A stretch of DNA of 64,000 nt from ZYF759 sp046297455 (GTDB lineage Bacteria; Pseudomonadota; Alphaproteobacteria; Rhizobiales; Rhizobiaceae). Shown here one piece after another: positions 44,914-53,396 of the stretch. The first letter of the stretch is position 1, and the number at the start of each line of letters is the position of its first letter. The stretch is taken from the NCBI GenBank assembly GCA_046297455.1, contig JBKBIT010000007.1, positions 106,446 through 170,445 of the forward strand. Direction: 5' to 3'. A model generated the notes under the pieces. That model did no database searches and had not been told where the DNA came from. It was given only the letters and a program-made list of their open reading frames with translations. Made by a program: the position numbers and the translations under genes.

Positions 44914-46083
44914 TCAGATGACGTTCAACTCGCGGAACGGGCGGTTTTCCAAGATGCGCTCATAGCCGAAGGCCGAGCAGTCGATGCTGCGATAGGCACC
45001 ATGCAGGATCAGTTCGGCCAGCGCCTTGCCGACTGCGGGTGCCTGCTGCAGGCCGTGGCCGGAAAACCCATTGGCGAAGAGGAAATTCCCGACCTCCGGG
45101 TGCGGTCCGATGACAGCGTTCTGGTCGAGCGTGTTGTAGTCGTAGTGCCCGGCCCAGGCCGAGGTCTGTTTCAGCGCCTCGAAGGCAGGAACGCGGGTCG
45201 CCAGCACCGGCCAGATCACCTCCTCGAACAGGTGCCAGTCGGGCGAAAAATCTGCGGGGTCGGCTGGACCGTCGGTCTCATGGGGTTCGGCGCCGCCGGT
45301 AATGTAGGTTCGCCCCTCGGGCCGCACATAGACGCCGCTCGGGTCGACCAGAAGCGGCATGTCGTCGAAATGGTCTGCCGCCTCGAACACGAAGACCGAG
45401 CGCTTGCGCGGCTCGACGGGAAGCGCAAGCCCGGCCATCGCGGCCACCTTGCCGGCATTCGGCCCGGCGGCGTTGACGATCGTGCCCGCCGCGATTGTCG
45501 CGCCAGACGCCAGCTGCACGCCCTCCACCCTCGTCCCCTGCCGAAGGATGCCGATCGCCTCGTCCTGGACGAAATCAATGTCGCGCTTCTTCAGCCCCTT
45601 GCGAATGAGGGCGAGCAAAGCATGGGCATCGAACCATCCCTCGCCCGACAGACCAAGCGCGCCCCCCGCGATTCCCTCCGGCGAAAGCCAGGGGAAGCGG
45701 CGGCAGAGCGTCTGTGCATCTTCGAGCGCAATGTCGGCGCCCTCCGCCATCTGCACCGCATGGTTGGCCTGCAGGACCGGCAATCCCTCCTCACTTGCGA
45801 GGATGAGATATCCCTTCTCGTTGAAGGCGATGTCAGCGTCGGGTCCGAACCGCTCGGTCAACTCGCGAAAGAAGCCGAGCGTGAAGCGCGACAGGCGGAT
45901 ATTGTCGCGAATCGAGAATTGCTGGCGGATCGAGGCGCAGGAAAGCGTTGTCGCTGCCTGGGCGAAGGCCGGATCGCGCTCGATCAGCGCGATCGAGCCT
46001 GAAAACCCTTCCTCGCGCAGGAACCAGGCAAGCGAGGCGCCCATGATCGCGCCACCGATGATAACAATGTCGGCTCTGTGCAT
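44914..46083 (-). CDS. FAD-dependent oxidoreductase (DAO family)
   Basis: The 389-residue product has the FAD-binding ADIVIIGGAIMGASLAWFL motif at the start, TLSCASIRQQFSI near residue 45, and the DAO-family GEGWFDAHALLALIRKGLKKRDIDF and FANGFSGHGLQQAPAVGKALAELI. Relatives oxidise amines such as sarcosine, dimethylglycine or D-amino acids; the substrate is not readable. GGAGC lies seven bases before the ATG at 46083. It is divergent from the CitE-like gene. Confidence 0.88.
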   Translation of the reverse strand: MHRADIVIIGGAIMGASLAWFLREEGFSGSIALIERDPAFAQAATTLSCASIRQQFSIRDNIRLSRFTLGFFRELTERFGPDADIAFNEKGYLILASEEGLPVLQANHAVQMAEGADIALEDAQTLCRRFPWLSPEGIAGGALGLSGEGWFDAHALLALIRKGLKKRDIDFVQDEAIGILRQGTRVEGVQLASGATIAAGTIVNAAGPNAGKVAAMAGLALPVEPRKRSVFVFEAADHFDDMPLLVDPSGVYVRPEGRTYITGGAEPHETDGPADPADFSPDWHLFEEVIWPVLATRVPAFEALKQTSAWAGHYDYNTLDQNAVIGPHPEVGNFLFANGFSGHGLQQAPAVGKALAELILHGAYRSIDCSAFGYERILENRPFRELNVI

Positions 46084-46184
46084 TGAAAGCTCCGATGATC
46101 GGCGCGGAGACAATCAGCTTCGCCATGAGATGGCAAGCGTACCGGTGGCTTGCACCGCCGCGAGCGCTGCGCCAAGAAGACGGC

Positions 46185-47051
46185 ATGAAGACGATCCGTC
46201 CCCGCCGCGCCGTGCTCTACGTTCCCGCCAGCAATGGCAAGGCGCTGGCCAAGGCCGCCACGCTTGCCTGCGACGCCGTCATCATCGACCTCGAGGACGC
46301 CGTGGCCCCCGCCGCCAAGGAGGAGGCCCGCGAGCGCATGCGCGCCTTCATGTCGCAGGTCGATCGCTCTGGGCGCGAATGGATCGTGCGCATCAACCGG
46401 CTTGCGGGCGAATGGGGCACGGAGGATTTCCTGGCTGCCCGCGGTGCCATGCCGGACGCTATCCTCCTGCCCAAGGTCGACGGTCCGGAAGACATTCGCA
46501 TGGCCGAAGAGGCGCTGGAACAGACCGACGCCCCCGAGGGCCTGTCTCTCTGGGCGATGATCGAGACGCCGCGCGGCATGCTGGAACTGGCCAGCCTCGC
46601 AGCGGAAGCCCGAAAGCCCTTCGCGCGGCTGTCCTGCCTCGTCGCCGGCACCAACGATCTCGTCAAGGAAACCGGCCTCAAGCCCGGCCCGGGCCGCGCC
46701 AATCTGTTGCCCTGGCTCCTGCAGATGGTGCTCGCCGCGCGCGCGGGCGGGCTCGACATCCTCGACGGCGTGTCGAACGATTTTCGCGATCTCGATGCCT
46801 TTGCCGTCGAATGCCGCCAGGGCGCCGAACTGGGCTTCGACGGGAAGACCCTCATCCATCCGGCCCAGATCGAGGCCGCGCTGGCCGCTTATTCACCGTC
46901 GTCCGAGGAAATCGCCGAAGCGGAGCGCATCGTCGACGTCTTTGCGAAGCCGGAAAACGCCGGCGCGGGCGTTATCTCGCTCGATGGGCGGATGATCGAG
47001 CGGCTGCACCTCGAGCAGGCCTGGCGGCTGCTGGCGAAGACCGGCAACTGA
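46185..47051 (+). CDS. HpcH/HpaI aldolase/citrate lyase family (CitE-like CoA ester lyase)
   Basis: The 288-residue product has RRAVLYVPASNGKALAKAA, CDAVIIDLEDAVAPAAKEEAR with the metal-binding Asp/Glu, LLPKVDGPEDI, AMIETPRGM and the C-terminal GFDGKTLIHPAQI. Such enzymes cleave malyl-CoA, citramalyl-CoA or 3-hydroxy-3-methyl acyl-CoAs; no citrate lyase partners are nearby. The ATG at 46185 is chosen. Its stop codon lies within a hairpin shared with the next gene. Confidence 0.88.
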   Translation: MKTIRPRRAVLYVPASNGKALAKAATLACDAVIIDLEDAVAPAAKEEARERMRAFMSQVDRSGREWIVRINRLAGEWGTEDFLAARGAMPDAILLPKVDGPEDIRMAEEALEQTDAPEGLSLWAMIETPRGMLELASLAAEARKPFARLSCLVAGTNDLVKETGLKPGPGRANLLPWLLQMVLAARAGGLDILDGVSNDFRDLDAFAVECRQGAELGFDGKTLIHPAQIEAALAAYSPSSEEIAEAERIVDVFAKPENAGAGVISLDGRMIERLHLEQAWRLLAKTGN

Positions 47052-47068
47052 GCCGCCCAGTGCGGCTC
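47050..47068. terminator. Short hairpin spanning two converging stop codons
   Basis: GAGCCGC, loop CCAGT, GCGGCTC forms a 7-bp stem whose arms touch the stop codons of the CitE-like gene (plus) and the metallopeptidase gene (minus). It is the only structure between the genes and may end transcription both ways; no T-run follows. Confidence 0.45.
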
Positions 47069-47489
47069 AATCCGCCGCCGCCTCGATGCGTTCCATGTCG
47101 TCGTCCGACAGGCCGAAATGGTGGCCGATCTCGTGGATCAGCACATGGGCCACGATGTCACCCAGCGTTTCCTCGTTCTCGGCCCAGTAGTCGAGGATGG
47201 CGCGGCGGTAGAGCGTGACGCGGTTCGGTCCTTCGCCCGTCTGCGGATTCCAGCGCTCGGCGATGCCGCGGCCCTCGAACAGGCCGAGCAGGTCGAACGG
47301 CGTCTCCAGCGCCAGATCGTCCATGATCTCGTCGGTCGGAAACTCCGCCACCTGGATCACGATCTCGCCGGTCAGTTTCCGGAATTCGTCGGGCAGATGC
47401 GCATAGATCTCCAGCGCCAGAAGCTCGAATTCCGAGAGCGACGGCGAAAGCTGGTCGTGCCAGGCACGGGTCTGGTAAATGCGGGCCAT
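47067..47489 (-). CDS. Metallopeptidase family protein (zincin-like, PF06262)
   Basis: The 140-residue product has a HExxH zinc motif in AHVLIHEIGHHFGLSDDDMERIE, a third potential ligand downstream, and FDLLGLFEGRGIAER with VTLYRRAILDYWAENEETL typical of the minimal-zincin family. No signal peptide is seen, so it acts in the cytoplasm. Substrates are unknown. It is the last of several minus-strand quality-control genes. Confidence 0.88.
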   Translation of the reverse strand: MARIYQTRAWHDQLSPSLSEFELLALEIYAHLPDEFRKLTGEIVIQVAEFPTDEIMDDLALETPFDLLGLFEGRGIAERWNPQTGEGPNRVTLYRRAILDYWAENEETLGDIVAHVLIHEIGHHFGLSDDDMERIEAAAD

Positions 47490-47553
47490 TCTTTATCCTC
47501 TGGTCCGCGATATAGAGCTTTTCCGCGCGGCTTGCGAGCCCCTGCCCGGCGGG

Positions 47554-47784
47554 CTAGGGCCGCGCCTCGTCGTCGGTCAGTTCGCGCGCCTCGGAAGGCA
47601 GCATGATCGGAATGCCGCCGCGCACCGGATAGGCCAGCCGGGCCAGCCGCGACACCAGCTCGCCGCGATCGCGGTCGTAGCGCAACGGACCCTTGGTCAA
47701 CGGACATGCCAGGAGCTCCAGAACCCTGATATCGATGTCGCCGGTCTCGCCGCGCAGCCGGGTCGGCTCCCGTCGCCCGTTCAT
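47554..47784 (-). CDS. Trm112 family protein (YcaR-like)
   Basis: The 76-residue product matches the Trm112/YcaR fold: RVLELLACPLTKGPLRYDRDRGELVSRLARLAYPVRGGIPIMLPSEAR. The second Cys of the usual CPxC zinc site is replaced by Thr-Lys, so it is probably metal free. Eukaryotic Trm112 activates methyltransferases; bacterial roles are unclear. It overlaps the LON-domain gene (ATGA). Confidence 0.9.
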   Translation of the reverse strand: MNGRREPTRLRGETGDIDIRVLELLACPLTKGPLRYDRDRGELVSRLARLAYPVRGGIPIMLPSEARELTDDEARP

Positions 47785-48455
47785 TGCAGTATCGTGCCCT
47801 CGTCGTCGCGTTCGCGTGCCAGCGCGAACTCGGTGATCGCGATCAGCGTCTCGGCGCGGGTCTTCAGGTCCGGCGCCTCGAGCAGCGCCTGCTTTTCCGC
47901 TGCGCCATAGGGCGCCATCATCGACAGGGCGTTGACCAGCGTGGCGTTTTCGGCGCGGCTGACGCTGTCCCAGTCCGCCTCCAGCTCGTTTGCCTTGAGA
48001 TAGGTACGGAATGCCTTGAGCAGCGAGGGCCGATCAACTTCGTCAGCACCGGCATTCTCGTCGAGATCGGCGGCGAATGGCCGGATGCGGCATTGGCGAT
48101 AGCCGTTGCGGCCGCCCATCTCGGCATCGATGCGAAAGCGGCACACACCCTGCAGAACCACCAGGTAGCGGCCGTCGCCCGTTTCGCTCAGCGATGTCAG
48201 CCGGCCAAGGCATCCGACTTCGCACAATTCGGGTTCGCCGTCGGCGCGCCGGGCCCCGTCCAGCCGCGGCTGGACCATGCCCAGCAACCGCTTGCCGGCA
48301 ATCGCATCGTCGATCATCGCAAGATAGCGCGGCTCGAAGATGTTGAGCGGCAACCGCCCGCCGGGCAACAGCAGCGCGCCGGTCAAGGGAAAGACCGGGA
48401 CGCTCTCCGGCAGGTCCGCCAGCTTGCGATAGGCCTGATTGCCCGCCTGCACCAT
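47781..48455 (-). CDS. LON peptidase substrate-binding domain protein
   Basis: The 224-residue product is an isolated N-terminal Lon domain: PVFPLTGALLLPGGRLPLNIFEPRYLAMIDDAI and GCLGRLTSLSETGDGRYLVVLQGVCRFRI. There is no ATPase or protease part. Such stand-alone domains may bind misfolded proteins, but this is unproven. Downstream Trm112 overlaps it; the thioredoxin-like gene lies 84 bases upstream. Confidence 0.92.
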   Translation of the reverse strand: MVQAGNQAYRKLADLPESVPVFPLTGALLLPGGRLPLNIFEPRYLAMIDDAIAGKRLLGMVQPRLDGARRADGEPELCEVGCLGRLTSLSETGDGRYLVVLQGVCRFRIDAEMGGRNGYRQCRIRPFAADLDENAGADEVDRPSLLKAFRTYLKANELEADWDSVSRAENATLVNALSMMAPYGAAEKQALLEAPDLKTRAETLIAITEFALARERDDEGTILQ

Positions 48456-48539
48456 GTCGAAACGGCCTCCCTTCGCCTTGTCTCCAAGCCGGAATCTGGC
48501 GCGCGATGCGCGAAACTCAAGTGCCGGGACGATAAGACT

Positions 48540-49496
48540 TTACGAGAACAGCAGCGACGACAGCTTGCGGCGTGCCGTCAGCGTGGCCTCGTCGGTCGGG
48601 CCCCATGCCTCGAAGAACTGCAGCAGCTGCGCGCGCGCGCCGTCTTCCTTCCATTCGCGGTCGGCCTTCACGATGGCCAGCAGGCTGTCGGCCGCCGCCT
48701 CGCGCTCGCCCCGCGCATTCTGGATCATCGCAAGGTCGAATCTCGCCTGGTGGTCCTTGGGATCGGCCGCCAGACGGCGCTCCAGCTCGTCGGGATCGCC
48801 AAGCGAGGCAACCTGTTCGGCAAGCGCGATCTTGGCCTCCACCGCCACGACGGCGGGGTTCGACTTGCCCTCGTCCGGGACCCTGTCGAGCACTTCGCGC
48901 GCCTTGTCGGCCTGGCCCGCCTCGAACAGGATATCGGCCAGCCCGCCCAGCGCGTCGGCGTTCTTGGCATCCTGCTGGACAATCGCCGCATAGATCTGGG
49001 CGGCCTGCTGCGGATCGCCCTGCTCGCGAGCCTGCGCCGCCATTTCCAGCGCGGCCTCGATCTCCGATTCCTGCCCGCCTTCGACCAGCTTGGCGATGAA
49101 CTCCATGATCTTGGTTTCGGGCTGCGCGCCCATGAAGCCATCCACCGGCTTGCCGTCGACGAAGGCGACGATGGCGGGGATCGACTGGATGCCCAGCTGG
49201 CCGGCGATCGACGGATGGTCGTCGATATTCATCTTGACCAGCTTCACCTTGCCGCCGGCCGCCTGTACGGCCTTTTCCAGGACCGGCGTCAGCTGTTTGC
49301 ACGGCCCGCACCAAGGCGCCCAGAAATCCACCAGGACCGGTTGGTTGCGCGACTCCTGGATGACGTCGGTCGTAAACGCCGCCGTGGTCGTATCCTTGAT
49401 CAGATCGGCTCCACTCGCCGAGGTCGGCGCGCCATAACTGACCGCCTGCGCATACCCGCCGCCAGCGCCGCCAAAGGGATTGTTGGATTCGTTCAT
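48540..49496 (-). CDS. Thioredoxin-TPR co-chaperone (YbbN/CnoX-like)
   Basis: The 318-residue product has a thioredoxin domain with WAPWCGPCKQL (Cys63, Cys66) after a Gly-rich 40-residue tail, and a C-terminal half of tetratricopeptide repeats (AAQIYAAIVQQDAKNADALGGLADIL and following). E. coli YbbN/CnoX protects client proteins from oxidation and passes them to GroEL, but has an inactive SQHC site; this one keeps both Cys. It leads a run with the LON-domain and Trm112 genes. Confidence 0.92.
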   Translation of the reverse strand: MNESNNPFGGAGGGYAQAVSYGAPTSASGADLIKDTTTAAFTTDVIQESRNQPVLVDFWAPWCGPCKQLTPVLEKAVQAAGGKVKLVKMNIDDHPSIAGQLGIQSIPAIVAFVDGKPVDGFMGAQPETKIMEFIAKLVEGGQESEIEAALEMAAQAREQGDPQQAAQIYAAIVQQDAKNADALGGLADILFEAGQADKAREVLDRVPDEGKSNPAVVAVEAKIALAEQVASLGDPDELERRLAADPKDHQARFDLAMIQNARGEREAAADSLLAIVKADREWKEDGARAQLLQFFEAWGPTDEATLTARRKLSSLLFS

Positions 49497-49577
49497 GGCC
49501 GTCCTCGTCTCGAATGCCGTCGCAGGCCCGGCTCCTCCGGAAGGGGGCGGGCCGGAATTGTGGTCCTCATGTGGCTA

Positions 49578-50075
49578 TCACGCCGCAACATTCAAGATAA
49601 GGGGTTCGTGGCCGGTCGCCTTGACGAAGCGCAACAGGTCGGCGCCCGAAAGCGAGGTCGTCGCCTCGTTGGTCAGCGGATGCGCGTTGACGATTTCCGC
49701 CGTTGCCAGTGTTTGGTCGAGCACGAAACGAACCTTGCCCTCGCGGTCATTGATCAGACCGAGCGGCGTCACGGCCCCCGGGATCACGCCGAGATATTCC
49801 ATCAGCATCTCCGGCTTTCCGAAGGAAACCTTGCCCGAAGCGCCGATCAGCGTGTGGATCCGCTTGAGGTCGACCTCCGCCTCTTCTTCGACCGTGACCA
49901 GGAAATGGGTGCCCTTGCGGTCGCGCAGAAACAGGTTCTTGGTATGGGCGCCGGCAATCTGTCCCCGCAATGCCTGTGATTGCTCGACGGTGAACAGCGG
50001 CGGATGGGTGACGGTCTTGGTTTCGATGCCCAGTTCGCCGAGGAACCGGAACAATTCTGGCGCGGCGTCGTGCAT
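49578..50075 (-). CDS. Prolyl-tRNA editing protein (ProXp/YbaK domain)
   Basis: The 165-residue YbaK-fold protein resembles ProX/PrdX editing factors that remove Ala from mischarged tRNA-Pro. THPPLFTVEQSQALRG, the catalytic-type Lys in AHTKNLFLRDRKG, and FGKPEMLMEYLGVIPGAVTPLGLIND are typical. It is a single gene, with two tRNA genes following on the same strand upstream of it. Confidence 0.92.
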   Translation of the reverse strand: MHDAAPELFRFLGELGIETKTVTHPPLFTVEQSQALRGQIAGAHTKNLFLRDRKGTHFLVTVEEEAEVDLKRIHTLIGASGKVSFGKPEMLMEYLGVIPGAVTPLGLINDREGKVRFVLDQTLATAEIVNAHPLTNEATTSLSGADLLRFVKATGHEPLILNVAA

Positions 50076-50234
50076 ATGGCCCCCTTGTTTGAGGCAAGGT
50101 TCTGGCGCGGATCGTCGGCATTTTCAATCCCGGGAGGCCAGGGACAGCACGGGGCAAACCCGTGCCGGACCGAAATCCGGACAAGCGAATGCCGTTGACG
50201 ACATTCACGAAAATACTGAAATTGTTTGGAAATT

Positions 50235-50309
50235 TGGAGCGGGCGATGGGATTCGAACCCACGACCCCAACCTTGGCAAGGTTGTGCTCTACCCCTGAGC
50301 TACACCCGC
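50235..50309 (-). tRNA. tRNA-Gly (GCC anticodon)
   Basis: On the minus strand the sequence folds as a tRNA: acceptor GCGGGTG with CGCCCGC, D arm GCTC...GAGC, anticodon stem CAACC/GGTTG around TTGCCAA (anticodon GCC), T arm GTGGG-TTCGAAT-CCCAT. The 3' CCA is encoded. All arms pair normally. Confidence 0.97.
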
Positions 50310-50492
50310 TCGCGCGGCCTCAAGCCGCAAGCAGCGCGTATATGGCCGAACTGGCTGGCGAATGCAACAGCCAAAATCGGCAATCGCTTCGGGAACGCAA
50401 TTCGGCTTCCGCCCAGCAGCTGGCGCGTACCGGTCGCCCGGCCCCTGGGTGAGATCGCAGCCCGGTGTCTTCTGCAATGGAAACTTGAGAAA

Positions 50493-50569
50493 TGGCGACC
50501 CCGGCAGGATTCGAACCTGCGACCCCAGGATTAGGAATCCTGTGCTCTATCCTACTGAGCTACGGGGCC
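50493..50569 (-). tRNA. tRNA-Arg (CCT anticodon)
   Basis: On the minus strand: acceptor GGCCCCG with CGGGGTC, D arm with GCTC...GAGC, anticodon stem CAGGA/TCCTG around TTCCTAA (anticodon CCT), T arm GCAGG-TTCGAAT-CCTGC, and encoded CCA. It reads AGG codons. It lies about 180 bases from tRNA-Gly on the same strand. Confidence 0.97.
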
Positions 50570-50655
50570 TTGCGGCCATCTGGGCGCCGCCCTGGCGCCG
50601 GCCCGTACATAGCCGCTTCGCGCCTGTTCGCCAATAGGCGCGGGCGGCCTGCGGC

Positions 50656-51819
50656 TTACGCGGCCAGCGTGGTTTCCGCCAGCGCAACCCAGTAGCTGAT
50701 GCCGGAGGGAATGATCTCGTCGTTGAAGTCGTAGGCTGGATTGTGAAGGCCAGCCGTGTCTCCGTTGCCGACAAAGATGAAGGCGCCGGGCCGCTGCTGC
50801 AGCATGTAGGAAAAATCCTCCCCGCCCATCATCGGCGGCAGGTTGCCATCGACGGCGGCAGGTCCGGCAATCCCGGTCGCGACCGACAAGGCCAGCGCGG
50901 TTTCCGCCTCGTGGTTGCGGGTCACGGGATAGTTGACGTCGATATCGATGTTCACCGTGGCGCCGGCGGCCTGTGCGATCCCCTGGCAGATGGCGCCGAT
51001 CCGCTCGCGCGCCATTGCCCCGACCGAATCCTCCAGCGAACGGATCGTGCCGGAAAAGACGGCCGTATCGGGAATCACATTATGCGCATGGCCGGCCTGG
51101 AATTTCGTGACCGAAACGACAAGCGCCGACACGGGATCGAGATTGCGCGACGTGATCGTCTGCAGGGCGGTGACCATCTGGCTGGCCGCGACGATCGGAT
51201 CGACCGTGCCATGCGGCAGCGCTGCATGACCGCCCTTGCCGGTTACCGTGACGACGAATTCGGCTGTCGCAGCCATGATCGGACCCGGCCTCAGCGCAAA
51301 CTGGCCTGCCGGCAGGCCGGGCAGATTATGCATGCCAAAGACGCGCTCGATGCCGAAGCGCTCCATCAGCCCGTCCTTGACCATGGCAAGTCCGCCTCCG
51401 CCACCTTCTTCCGCCGGCTGGAAGATGACGGCGACGGAGCCGGCGAAATTGCGCGTTTCGGCAAGATACTTGGCCGCGCCCAGAAGCATGGCCGTGTGCC
51501 CGTCATGGCCGCAGGCATGCATCTTGCCGGGCACCTGCGAGGCATGGGCGAAGTTGTTGGCTTCAGACATCGGCAACGCGTCCATGTCGGCGCGCATCCC
51601 CAGCGTCGGTCCCGCCCCGCGGCTCCCTCGGATCAAGCCGACGACCCCGGTCTTGCCAAGGCCGGTCACCACCTCGTCGCAGCCGAATTCACGCAGTCTT
51701 TCCGCAACGAAGGCGGCCGTTTCATGCTCCTGGTAGCCCAGTTCCGGGTTGCGGTGTATGTGCCTTCGCCATTCGGCGACCTCTGGCTGCAACTCGGCGG
51801 CGCGGTTCAATATGGGCAT
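50656..51819 (-). CDS. M20 family amidohydrolase (hippurate hydrolase-like)
   Basis: The 387-residue product has RHIHRNPELGYQEHETA, MRADMDALPM, the metal motif HACGHDGHTAMLLGAA, QPAEEGGGG and the late MMGGEDFSYMLQ, all as in M20 amidohydrolases acting on N-acyl amino acids (hippurate hydrolase, aminoacylase, IAA-amino acid hydrolase). The dimerisation domain has GKGGHAALPH. The exact substrate is unknown. The ATG at 51819 is chosen. Confidence 0.92.
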   Translation of the reverse strand: MPILNRAAELQPEVAEWRRHIHRNPELGYQEHETAAFVAERLREFGCDEVVTGLGKTGVVGLIRGSRGAGPTLGMRADMDALPMSEANNFAHASQVPGKMHACGHDGHTAMLLGAAKYLAETRNFAGSVAVIFQPAEEGGGGGLAMVKDGLMERFGIERVFGMHNLPGLPAGQFALRPGPIMAATAEFVVTVTGKGGHAALPHGTVDPIVAASQMVTALQTITSRNLDPVSALVVSVTKFQAGHAHNVIPDTAVFSGTIRSLEDSVGAMARERIGAICQGIAQAAGATVNIDIDVNYPVTRNHEAETALALSVATGIAGPAAVDGNLPPMMGGEDFSYMLQQRPGAFIFVGNGDTAGLHNPAYDFNDEIIPSGISYWVALAETTLAA

Positions 51820-51970
51820 TCGGGGATTCCGATCTCTGGATTTCGTCCGGTTGGCGCGAACGTGAACGGCTGGCCTTTGCCATGCTGCGGTCACAAGGAT
51901 TAACTAATGGCCCGTTTCCAGCATTTGCATCCATCTGTATCGGCCTGGCACGCAAATGTTGAAACAACGC

Positions 51971-52069
51971 TCCACTAGCAAGTTGATGATTCTAGTGGAA
52001 CTTTTGAATCTGGCATTCGATTGCGAGACCGACATCGAATGGGTATCGAATGTCAAATTCGTCCACTAG
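51971..52069. promoter_or_regulatory. Cluster of operator-like repeats upstream of the D,D-carboxypeptidase gene
   Basis: The 335-base gap between the M20 gene and the dac gene carries two short repeat families. TCCACTAG occurs at 51971-51978, as its complement CTAGTGGA at 51992-51999 (a perfect 8-bp inverted repeat with 13-base spacer), and again at 52062-52069. ATCGAATG occurs at 52034-52041 and 52045-52052, exactly one helical turn apart, and inverted as CATTCGAT at 52014-52021. The arrangement suggests binding sites for one or two regulators; the factors are unknown. Confidence 0.5.
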
Positions 52070-52085
52070 CCGGTCGCAACGCATG

Positions 52086-52117
52086 TTGACACGGAAACGG
52101 CTTCAGGGGCCAGATTA
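52086..52117 (+). promoter_or_regulatory. Possible promoter of the dac gene
   Basis: A perfect TTGACA at 52086-52091 is followed at 52111-52117 by CAGATTA, a weak -10 at 19-20 bases spacing. It lies just downstream of the repeat cluster and about 40 bases before the gene start, which fits a regulated promoter. Confidence 0.35.
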
Positions 52118-52154
52118 GCGAGCCCTGGGTACAGACGGCAAGAGGTGAACTGGC

Positions 52155-53393
52155 ATGGGTCTCGGCATTTTCCCGCGGGTCGTCCGCGCGGCGGTCGCTT
52201 TGGCAGCTCTGTCGGTCGCTTTCCCGGCGGCGGCAGGGCCATCCATCGTGGTCGATCTTGAGGATGGGCGCGTGCTGGCGGCGGAACAGGCAACCCACCC
52301 CTGGTTTCCAGCCTCGCTCACCAAGCTGATGACGACCTATGTGGTGCTGCGGGCGATCGAGGCAGGCGAGATCGATTTCGATTCGCCCATCGAAATGACC
52401 ACCCGCGCCGCCAACGAACCGCCTTCCAAGATGGGCTATCCGGTCGGTTCGCTCTTGCGCGTCGACAATGCCATCCGCATCCTCATGGTCCGGTCCGCCA
52501 ATGATGTTTCCACCGCGATCGCCGAGAATGTCGGTGGCTCCGTCGACGGCTTCGTGGCGCGCATGAATGCCGAGGCGCAACGGCTCGGCATGGCGGGCAC
52601 CAGTTTTGCCAATGCCCACGGTCTGCATTCCGACCGGCAATATACGACCGCCCGCGACATGGCGCTTTTGGCCATGGCGATCCGCCGCGACTTTCCGGAA
52701 CATGTGGAATTCTTCGGGCTCGAGGCACTCAGCGTCGGCGGCAACATAATGCCAAACCACAACGACCTGATCGGTCGCTTCGTCGGGGCCGACGGGATGA
52801 AGACCGGCTACACCTGCCCGTCGGGCTTCAACCTGACCGCTTCCGCCACAAGAGGGGGCCGCACGCTGGTGGCAGTCGTGCTGGGTGCCTTCTCGCCTGA
52901 CGAACGCGCCGACGCTGCAGCCGATCTGCTGGCGCGTGGTTTTGGCGTCGATGCGGCCGACAAGCCGACCGTCTGGAGTTTCGAGGACCAGGGCGCCGTG
53001 CCGGAAGCAGCGCCCAATCTCCGTTCGATCGTCTGCACGGAAGAGGCGCACAAGCGTCGCGCGGAACGCCGTGGCGATGCGACGGGCCCGGTCTATCTGT
53101 CACCGCATATGGCCGAACTGACGCGGGATCGGGAAGCGGTCGAGGTCGGTCTCGGCGGCACCGAAGGACCGGTCATGCGCCGTTTCGCCAATGTCCCCAT
53201 TCCGCGTTTCCGCCCAGACCGGGGGACGGAAACCGGGGCAGAGACCGTCTCGTCACCTGTGGCGGAAGCCGTCACCGAACCTGTCGGCGAAGCCCAGCCG
53301 GCCAGCAGGACATCGGCAACCGGCGAGCCCATTCCGCCGATCCCGCTCGCGCGCCCCGATCGCCGTCCTGAATCCAGCTCTGTCGGAGGCTGA
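52155..53393 (+). CDS. D-alanyl-D-alanine carboxypeptidase (low-molecular-mass penicillin-binding protein)
   Basis: The enzyme trims the terminal D-Ala from peptidoglycan stem peptides. The 412-residue product has a signal peptide (AVALAALSVAFPAAAG), SxxK as SLTK in FPASLTKLMTTYVVL, SxN as SAN in VRSANDVSTAI, and KTG in GMKTGYTCPSGFNL. After the catalytic domain comes a long, Pro/Thr/Glu-rich tail rather than a clear PBP5-type membrane anchor. It precedes the COG0523 GTPase gene by three bases. Confidence 0.93.
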   Translation: MGLGIFPRVVRAAVALAALSVAFPAAAGPSIVVDLEDGRVLAAEQATHPWFPASLTKLMTTYVVLRAIEAGEIDFDSPIEMTTRAANEPPSKMGYPVGSLLRVDNAIRILMVRSANDVSTAIAENVGGSVDGFVARMNAEAQRLGMAGTSFANAHGLHSDRQYTTARDMALLAMAIRRDFPEHVEFFGLEALSVGGNIMPNHNDLIGRFVGADGMKTGYTCPSGFNLTASATRGGRTLVAVVLGAFSPDERADAAADLLARGFGVDAADKPTVWSFEDQGAVPEAAPNLRSIVCTEEAHKRRAERRGDATGPVYLSPHMAELTRDREAVEVGLGGTEGPVMRRFANVPIPRFRPDRGTETGAETVSSPVAEAVTEPVGEAQPASRTSATGEPIPPIPLARPDRRPESSSVGG

Positions 53394-53396
53394 AGC

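Noticed and set aside
50235..50569. tRNA pair as an integration site of a mobile island
   Set aside because: No integrase gene or repeat of a tRNA end is seen on either side; neighbouring genes are ordinary chromosomal genes.
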